In this document: positions 58,385 to 64,000 of the stretch, piece after piece
How positions within the stretch are numbered: position 1 is the stretch's first letter
How the letters are laid out: each line of letters starts with the position of its first letter
Origin: Lachnospiraceae bacterium
GTDB lineage: Bacteria; Bacillota; Clostridia; Lachnospirales; Lachnospiraceae
Direction: 5' to 3'
DNA length: 64,000 nucleotides
Assembly: GCA_910575035.1 (NCBI GenBank)
Contig: CAJTDL010000005.1
Location: forward strand, 209,264-273,263
Made by a program: the position numbers and the translations under genes
Notes under the pieces: model-generated
Told to the model about the DNA's origin: nothing
What the model saw: the letters and a program-made list of their open reading frames with translations, nothing else
Database searches by the model: none

Positions 58385-60013
58385 TTAGCCCACCTTCCTT
58401 TCTTTGCCCTGTACGGCAATCTGTTCCGCCAGGGAAACCGCTTTCTGGTATTCATCCTGGTAATTAAATTCAATATGTAGCTCGTCTTTCCCCATTACCC
58501 GTATGCTGCGGATAAGCTGCATGACCGCCCTCCGGTCAATTTCCTCCATCGTGGAGAATTGCATAAAGTGGTTGATCCAGCGGTTCCGCTCGCTGCGGTT
58601 CTCCAGTACGTCCGTCAGCTTTTCGTTCCACTCGGCAACCGCTTTCTGCAGCAGTTCAATATCTGCATTGTATTTCCGCTTATAGGAGAGGAATTCTTCT
58701 TTGGTAAGAATCCCGCTCACCAGATTTTCATAGAGTTTTGCCTTGAAACCCTCAACCTGCGCCATACGTTTCTCATTTGCTTTGATCTGCCCGGCGTATT
58801 CCTGGGCCAGTTCCCGGTTGATCCGCTCCTGGCTGATACTGGACAGCAGCGCATCCAGGGAAGCCACATTTTCAATATGCCCTTTCAGGCTGCCCTGCAC
58901 GCACTCGATCAGGTCGGACTCTTTCACCATGACGGAAGATTTACACCCGTTCTTTTTGCCGGTAGGACAATAATAATAGTGGTATTCCTTATCCTTATAG
59001 CGGTTGGTCTTGCGCGTCATACGGCAGCCGCAGCAACCGCAGATCAAAATGCCGGAGAACAGGTAAACTTTATCCGATTTTGGAGATGTCCGGGTATCAA
59101 TCCTGCGGAGGCGCTGCACCAGGTCAAAATCATGTTTCTGGATGATCGCCTCATGGGCGCCCTCCACACGGACCCATTCAGAGGAAGGCCTGTCCTCACG
59201 CTCTTTCAGCTTGAAGTGGGGCGTGGTCTGTTTTCCCTGCACCAGCGTTCCGGTATAGGTTTCATCCTGCAAAATGCGGATGATCGTTGTGGCAGACCAT
59301 TTACAATCTTTACGGTCCGTATAGCCGCCTTTGGCGTGGGGCATCCCGTTGTTGCGCTTATAAGCCAGCGGTGAGAGAATGCCCATGCGGTTCAGCTCGT
59401 CTGCAATATGGGAAGCGCTGAACCCCTCCAGCCGCTTTCTGAAAATATCCCGCACCACGTTAGCGGCGTATTCGTCAATTTCCAGGCTCTTGTGCTTATC
59501 ACCGGCTTTTATATATCCGTAGATGGGAAACGCACCCACAAAATCACCGCTGCGCCGTTTCACATCCAGGGCACTCCGGGTCTTGACGGAAATGTCTCGG
59601 CTGTATGCCTCGTTCATAATATTTTTTACCGAAACCGTGAGATCGTCGGCAGCGTCATTCTCTGTGTCCACGTTATCGTTGATGGCGATAAAGCGGACGC
59701 CGTAGGCCGGAAATACCCGGCGCATATAGCGGCCGGTCTCTATGTATTCACGACCCAGGCGGGAGAGGTCTTTGACGATCACACAGTTGGCCTCGCCCTG
59801 CTCGATCATCCGCATCATTTCCTGAAATGCCGGGCGGTCAAAGAGGACCCCGCTGTAACCGTCGTCAATCTTTTCTGCCACGACTTCAATCTCCGGGTGC
59901 CGGGCAATATAATCATCAATCAGCCGCCGCTGGTTGGCGACGCTGTCGCTTTCCACCGTCTTATCATCGGTATAAGAAAGACGGATGTACTTAATGGCTT
60001 TGTAAACCTGCAT
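58385..60013 (-). CDS. Large serine recombinase 3
   Basis: A 542-residue recombinase and the first of the three in the operon. Catalytic Ser13 in YIRLSYTDD, KDLSRLGREYIETGRYMRR, recombinase domain (PIYGYIKAGDKHKSLEIDEY), zinc ribbon (ICGCCGCRM, YYCPTGKKNGC) and a long helical tail. RBS AAAGGAGTG. The different spacing in the catalytic-domain start (SYTDDKTVESDS) shows it is the most divergent member. Three linked recombinases suggest division of labour at the ends of the element. Confidence 0.92.
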   Translation of the reverse strand: MQVYKAIKYIRLSYTDDKTVESDSVANQRRLIDDYIARHPEIEVVAEKIDDGYSGVLFDRPAFQEMMRMIEQGEANCVIVKDLSRLGREYIETGRYMRRVFPAYGVRFIAINDNVDTENDAADDLTVSVKNIMNEAYSRDISVKTRSALDVKRRSGDFVGAFPIYGYIKAGDKHKSLEIDEYAANVVRDIFRKRLEGFSASHIADELNRMGILSPLAYKRNNGMPHAKGGYTDRKDCKWSATTIIRILQDETYTGTLVQGKQTTPHFKLKEREDRPSSEWVRVEGAHEAIIQKHDFDLVQRLRRIDTRTSPKSDKVYLFSGILICGCCGCRMTRKTNRYKDKEYHYYYCPTGKKNGCKSSVMVKESDLIECVQGSLKGHIENVASLDALLSSISQERINRELAQEYAGQIKANEKRMAQVEGFKAKLYENLVSGILTKEEFLSYKRKYNADIELLQKAVAEWNEKLTDVLENRSERNRWINHFMQFSTMEEIDRRAVMQLIRSIRVMGKDELHIEFNYQDEYQKAVSLAEQIAVQGKERKVG

Positions 60014-60151
60014 AAAAAAACACTCCTTTCATTGCGCAGAAAAATCCCCGCAATCCAAGAAGTGTGGCTGTGCCGTATTCAATTCCTTTTCCAGTTCTTA
60101 TTGTACCACGCCCCTGCGGGAAAGTCAGCCCTTTTCCTAAAATAATCCGGC

Positions 60152-60367
60152 TCACCGTAAGATTCCCTTGATACATTCCTCCAGGGTGGCGCCGCCTGCG
60201 GCAAAGCTGGCCTGTACGGTGAACCGCCCGCATTTGAAGCGGTAAGGGTCTTTGATCTGCCGTACAAATTCGGCGATCCGTTCCTCACGGGAAAGCTCCT
60301 TATCAACGGCAACCTCCCGGATGTCCACCAGTGCGCCGGTCCTGCCGGCAACAACCGTATTCTCCAT
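60152..60367 (-). CDS. Small accessory protein, DUF6870-like
   Basis: A 71-residue protein that starts MENTVVAGRTGALVDIREV and contains ERIAEFVRQIKDPYRFKCG and SFAAGGATLEECIKGIL. The ATG at 60367 has AAGGAG 8 nt upstream; the much longer frame reaching back to 60646 has no ribosome site. I know closely similar small proteins from clostridial mobile elements, often close to recombinase genes; function unknown. Confidence 0.65.
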   Translation of the reverse strand: MENTVVAGRTGALVDIREVAVDKELSREERIAEFVRQIKDPYRFKCGRFTVQASFAAGGATLEECIKGILR

Positions 60368-60954
60368 AATACCAACTCCTTCCTGAAAATTTCTGGCTAT
60401 CGAAACCACATGAATAAGTCGGGCCTGCGCTCTTACAGTCACAGACCCGGCCCATTGTATCTGATTTCGATCATCTGCCGTATTTGCCACGCCCCCCGGC
60501 AGGCCCTGCACGAACAAGGCGGGGCTGTTACAGGCTGCGGATAGCGTCGCCGCATCATAGCCCCGCATACGCCGCCGCTTTGCCAGAGCAGGCGCACGCC
60601 GCAGGAACTCTCCCCAAGTCTTTAGGGAGCCGTGAGGAAGTACCATTGTGATCTGTGCCGTTGTCGCGTCCGGCCTGCCACAGCCGGTTTCGTGGGTTGC
60701 GTTTACCGCTCGGACAGCCTGGATTCATCACCTCCTTAGGCCGCCTGTCACCGCGCCGCCCCATCTGCCGCTCGGAACACAGAATGAAGTACCTGTAACA
60801 GCGTGTATTCGATTGTCAAGGAGCAAGCGAGGGGCGTGGCAGTTATGACAGTTTTTCAGTTGGAGCGGGCCGGAGCATATGCTGTACGGCCACACCCGCC
60901 AGGCTTGTCCCGCCGGATAAATATGTCCCTCTATTATTCATTTCATTTTTGAGG
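60368..60954. other. GC-rich spacer within the mobile element
   Basis: Nearly 590 nt with no convincing gene. Open frames here lack ribosome sites and look like chance products of GC-rich sequence. It has several short hairpins and could hold a transfer origin or regulatory RNA, but nothing specific is recognised. Confidence 0.45.
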
Positions 60955-61392
60955 TTAAAGTTGCCGTCTGTCAGGAAATTTTTTCAAAATTTTTTCCAGG
61001 CTGTGCAAACCAGCGTTGATAGAGCGGGTGATTCTGCTCTTATGAGTGCCTTCCGCTTTTGCAATATCTGCTTTGCTCATGCCAAGAAAATAATGTGCAT
61101 AAATCCGGTTTTTCTGTTTCTCCGGCAAAGAAGCAAGCGCCCGATACAGCCGGATATTTTCTTCTTTCTGTTCCAGAATATCAAGAGGCGACAACGCAGC
61201 CATTAGAACATCCCGCTCAACGTTCACGTCATAATCCAGAGAAAAATATGCTTTGTGCCGATATGTACGCAGGAAATAGGCGGCTTCCGCCAACTTATAT
61301 TCCCGGAGCAGATCAGCCACCTCGTCCGGTACTTCAACAATCGTGTCCTGCGTATAAAGCGGGTAATACTCCCGCAGATTGATTTTTTTCAT
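60955..61392 (-). CDS. Sigma-70-like regulator of the mobile element
   Basis: A 145-residue protein. The C-terminal part (LASLPEKQKNRIYAHYFLGMSKADIAKAEGTHKSRITRSINAGLHSLEKIL) is a sigma region-4 type helix-turn-helix. The N-terminal half (YYPLYTQDTIVEVPDEVADLL, YRHKAYFSLDYD) is typical of the sigma-like proteins in clostridial conjugative elements; region 2 is not evident. The ATG at 61392 has GGAGGA before it. It probably controls genes of the element. Confidence 0.82.
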   Translation of the reverse strand: MKKINLREYYPLYTQDTIVEVPDEVADLLREYKLAEAAYFLRTYRHKAYFSLDYDVNVERDVLMAALSPLDILEQKEENIRLYRALASLPEKQKNRIYAHYFLGMSKADIAKAEGTHKSRITRSINAGLHSLEKILKKFPDRRQL

Positions 61393-61593
61393 GGGTAATT
61401 CCTCCAATTTCGATTTTTTAGTTGACTGGCAAAATCGAAATCAGAGGGTGGGGAGCGGCATCCTGGGACATTGCCCTTACCGGTACCGCAGAATAATATA
61501 AAAAGGCGTACCCCTAAAATAGCAGGTACACCTATACAGCCATATTTCAGAAAAACAGAAGGACACTGTTGGAAAATATCTTTTTCTGTCGAA

Positions 61594-61632
61594 ACAAAAA
61601 ATGCCGTAATCCACAATATATGGACTACGGCA
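61594..61632 (-). terminator. Strong rho-independent terminator
   Basis: TGCCGTAATCCA (61602-61613) pairs with TGGACTACGGCA (61621-61632), one mismatch, followed on the minus strand by T6. A TATAAT-like promoter lies near 61755 on the same strand. So a short transcript of about 150 nt may be made between 61745 and 61595. Confidence 0.75.
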
Positions 61633-61901
61633 AATAAAACATCACATACAGGACAGCGCTTCCGCCTCCCGGAACCTTTCGACAGCATCCCTATATCCTC
61701 CCAAACCAGGAGGAACGATAACTGCGCCTGTTAACAGCCTCCTATCTTATTGGGCGATATTATACAGAACGAACACCAAGCCTTTGCCTCGGTACAGCCT
61801 CGCTACAATCATTATGGCCGCAAATTCTCCCATATCCCGACACATTAAAGCAGAAAAAAGTGTGTACCTGAAATCACAGATACACACCCATAACTGTCTG
61901 T

Positions 61902-62417
61902 CTATGTTGTCCCACGGCAGTCACTGTCAAATTTATAACCTACGCCACGTATACTTTTTATATAATCCGGCACCGCATCAGAAATTCTCAATTTCTTTCG
62001 CAGATTACTGGCATGGTTGATAATGACCTTCCGGGAATAAAAAGAATCTTCCTCATTCCAGACCAAATCCATAATCATTTCAAATGTAAATACCCGCCCC
62101 GGATTGCGTATCAACAGGGCGAGAAGGTCAAACTCTTTTGCAGTTAAATCGATTTTCTGATCTTGCACACAGACTATCCTTTGTTCCAGACAAAAAAACA
62201 GATCGCCTTCGTAAATCTTCGTCAAAGGGTATCCCTGATGTTCCGATGAATCATGATTAGGGGTAATGACAACGGGGTTATCAACATCACTTTGTTTATC
62301 TCGTTCAAAAATATATTGCGTTAATTCTTTCTTCTGTTTAGATTCAAGAACAGCAAACAATTTTTTACCAATTTGCCGACCACTTTCTGATATATCGAGC
62401 ATTGCTATTTTTTCCAT
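61902..62417 (-). CDS. Winged-helix (OmpR/PhoB-type) regulator without receiver domain
   Basis: A 171-residue protein. Residues about 78-168 form an OmpR-type winged helix (IDLTAKEFDLLALLIRNPGRVFT, YSRKVIINHASNLRKKLR, IKSIRGVGYKFD). The first 75 residues are not a receiver: no phosphoryl-Asp or Lys motif is seen, only a helical start (SGRQIGKKLFAVLESKQKKELTQ split by linker). AGGAGGTGA precedes the ATG. It lies upstream of an ABC transporter and may control it without a kinase. Confidence 0.85.
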   Translation of the reverse strand: MEKIAMLDISESGRQIGKKLFAVLESKQKKELTQYIFERDKQSDVDNPVVITPNHDSSEHQGYPLTKIYEGDLFFCLEQRIVCVQDQKIDLTAKEFDLLALLIRNPGRVFTFEMIMDLVWNEEDSFYSRKVIINHASNLRKKLRISDAVPDYIKSIRGVGYKFDSDCRGTT

Positions 62418-62725
62418 GTCATCACCTCCTAGTATTTGTTTATTTTTGTAATAACATATTCTTATTCAAGAACAATAAGATAGTGCTCTCAATATTCTGA
62501 TATTTTTTGATTGGTAATCGCAAAAATAGCCATAGCATATTTTCACTATAACACCATGCTCTTGCAATTCTTTGATTGCATAAGCGCAGTAATGATTTCT
62601 GTACTATTTACGCCGCCATGCCATATTTGCCAGCTAATTAGATATACACTGTTTACCGCTATATTCAATACAAACTATGCTCCGATATAATCAAGAAAAC
62701 AACAGTAGTGTCATTGCTGAAATCC
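62418..62725. other. AT-rich spacer between regulator and transporter
   Basis: About 300 nt, no gene. CTTATTCAAGAACAATAAG near 62461-62479 is an inverted repeat and could be an operator for the regulator gene whose promoter lies here. Confidence 0.4.
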
Positions 62726-63421
62726 TTATTTTATCTCGGCTTTTCTGAAAACTAAGTGTGTTGCTGTTAGTGAAATAACAATCACCGCTGCTGCAAACAA
62801 CGCCGATAATGCAAGTGTTCTGTTATCGCTCGTTTGTGCAAGGCTAAAACAGGTCAGCCGGAAAACGCTCTCGCTGATGAAGTTTCTAAGGATATTGCAG
62901 GACACAAAGCTGAACACAACTGTTACAGCTATTCCCGATGTAACTTTTTTGAGGGCAAAGACAATAAACATAACGATACAGATGTTAGCACATATCTGCA
63001 ATATGACAACCAGCAGCCAAACAAAATCCGTTACAGAAAATATACTGGTGTCAAACCTGTACTTAACAGCAAATCCAATAACTGTTGCAAAAACATAGGT
63101 TAAATGAAGCAGCACTGCCATGATAACGGTAGTAACAGTTCTTGCAATAAATATTGAAAAACGGCTGTACCCTGCCTTTATCTCATTATGTATCGTTCGG
63201 TTTAGAAAATCATTTCCAGCAAACCAAGCTGCAACAAGTGAGATGATAAACATAAAAGATGTATCGCAAACCGAAAGAGAAAACACCGTTGCTGTATCAA
63301 GATTTTCCGGGAGTTTAAGAAGTCCAAGGAAAAATCCTGCTGCTGCAAGAACAACCGCCGCAAGATACATGATAATAAATCTTTTCGCTTTGTATTTTTC
63401 AATGATTAGCTGATTATACAT
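62726..63421 (-). CDS. ABC-2 type transporter permease
   Basis: A 231-residue membrane protein with six hydrophobic segments (for example FIIMYLAAVVLAAAGFFLGLL, VWLLVVILQICANICIVMFIVF, LALSALFAAAVIVISLTATHL). The ATG at 63421 has GGAGGTGA before it and overlaps the end of the ATPase gene by 8 nt. Pairs with that ATPase as an exporter of the type often giving antibiotic or lantibiotic protection. Cargo unknown. Confidence 0.85.
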   Translation of the reverse strand: MYNQLIIEKYKAKRFIIMYLAAVVLAAAGFFLGLLKLPENLDTATVFSLSVCDTSFMFIISLVAAWFAGNDFLNRTIHNEIKAGYSRFSIFIARTVTTVIMAVLLHLTYVFATVIGFAVKYRFDTSIFSVTDFVWLLVVILQICANICIVMFIVFALKKVTSGIAVTVVFSFVSCNILRNFISESVFRLTCFSLAQTSDNRTLALSALFAAAVIVISLTATHLVFRKAEIK

Positions 63422-64000
63422 TGCTGTCACCTCCCGTAATGCTAAGGAAGTATTCTTCAAGGCTTTGCCCCGTAACTGAAAGTTTTTTGTCAAGTTCATC
63501 ATGGGTGATCGACTTGATTATCCTCCCCCTGTGGATAATATAATAATCAGTAGCAAGCAGATAAAGCTCATTAAGGATATGACTTGACAGGAACAGTGTT
63601 ACGTCATTTTCCTCATTCAGCCTTTTGAGCAAGCTGCGCAGTTCGGATATGTTTTTAGGGTCAAGACCGTTTATCGGCTCGTCAAGTATAAGCAGCCTCG
63701 GCTTACCGACAAGAGCCATTGCTATGCTAAGTCTTTGCTTCATGCCCATAGAGAATTTTCCTGCTTTCTTATCCTTAACCTCGGTCAGCCCCACCATTCC
63801 AAGCAGCTTATCACATATTTCCTTGTCGGGATTACCGATAAGGATACGCTGCAATTCAAGATTACGGTAAGCAGAGTATTCCGGATAAAGGGCAGGAGCT
63901 TCAATGGTACTGCCGATATGTCGGCGCATTTTCAGAATATCACACGGTTTATTCTTCCCGAACAGCGAAAAATCACCGTTTGTCGGATAAAGCAGCCCTG
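63414..64000 (-). CDS. ABC transporter ATP-binding protein, N-terminus outside window
   Basis: The visible 195 codons run in from the right edge (GLLYPTNGDFSLFGKNK). The signature KFSMGMKQRLSIAMAL, Walker B LLILDEPINGLDP and the H-loop LFLSSHILNEL are present; Walker A lies beyond 64000. The short C-terminal end (LEEYFLSITGGDSNV) is typical of bacitracin/lantibiotic-type ATPases. Coupled to the permease gene by overlap. Confidence 0.92.
   Translation of the reverse strand, partial: GLLYPTNGDFSLFGKNKPCDILKMRRHIGSTIEAPALYPEYSAYRNLELQRILIGNPDKEICDKLLGMVGLTEVKDKKAGKFSMGMKQRLSIAMALVGKPRLLILDEPINGLDPKNISELRSLLKRLNEENDVTLFLSSHILNELYLLATDYYIIHRGRIIKSITHDELDKKLSVTGQSLEEYFLSITGGDSNV

Noticed and set aside
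55320..60145. Several long plus-strand ORFs opposite the recombinase genes
   Set aside because: They lie fully antisense to three well-supported recombinases and have no family motif.
60368..60646. Long N-terminal extension of the small accessory protein gene
   Set aside because: The internal ATG at 60367 has an AAGGAG site and starts the conserved part; the extension is Arg/Ala-rich chance sequence.
60555..60764. 69-codon minus-strand ORF
   Set aside because: GC-rich chance frame without ribosome site or recognisable domain.
61389..61688. 99-codon minus-strand ORF with CPVC
   Set aside because: The frame reads through a strong terminator hairpin and into the leader of the sigma-like gene; unlikely to be a protein.

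Overview
The window looks like chromosome of a strictly anaerobic gut-type member of the Clostridia, most likely Lachnospiraceae. Pointers are the GGGtGRT protein beside an IscU-like scaffold, a rubredoxin/glutamate-synthase/rubrerythrin fusion under a Fur/PerR-type regulator, T-box leaders on pheST and a trpB-like gene, and AGGAGG-type ribosome binding sites nearly everywhere. The family call is inference; no rRNA is present to confirm it.

Layout. 1-9.5 kb: oxidative-stress operon, KDPG aldolase, a metallo-hydrolase, tRNA dihydrouridine synthase, a methyltransferase, a DUF2971 protein and a lipoprotein. 10-12 kb: an ECF sigma factor with an RsiV-like anti-sigma factor, preceded by a GAAAC-type promoter. 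12-25 kb: housekeeping block (queA, pheT, pheS with T-box, rho, trmH-type methylase, pfkA, dnaE). 25-30 kb: decayed genes (Uma2 nuclease, Ig/Fn3 surface protein, trehalose-6-phosphate hydrolase, HPr) around an intact CPBP protease and an Fe-S aldo/keto reductase. 30-42.6 kb: a second sigma/anti-sigma pair and sugar genes (isomerase plus xylulokinase; RpiR regulator, beta-glucoside PTS, 6-phospho-beta-glucosidase, cupin), with a T-box-controlled trpB-like gene between them. 43-47.5 kb: a RelBE-type toxin-antitoxin pair, tRNA-Ala(GGC), the IscU-like/GGGtGRT pair and a small helical protein.

47.5-55.2 kb is a patchwork of broken genes: an SDR/sensor-kinase chimera hit by a small repeat, a damaged MerR gene facing it, a shortened SbcD, an IS110 transposase, an ATPase remnant, and relics of an older integrative element (deleted XRE regulator, deleted tyrosine integrase). 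Inside it sits an apparently intact unit: a strong promoter, a three-hairpin RNA of about 75 nt and a DUF3800 protein. From 55.2 kb to the end is a younger mobile element: three tandem large serine recombinases, a small accessory protein, a sigma-like factor, a winged-helix regulator without receiver domain, and an ABC transporter that runs off the window.

A family of ~145-bp structured repeats with terminal inverted repeats GTTACTATTCA...TGAATAGTAAC runs through the window (three near-complete copies, one half copy, several ends). One copy is flanked by an 8-bp direct repeat and another splits a kinase gene, so it behaves like a MITE. The strongest candidates for an under-described system are the RNA plus DUF3800 unit and this repeat family.
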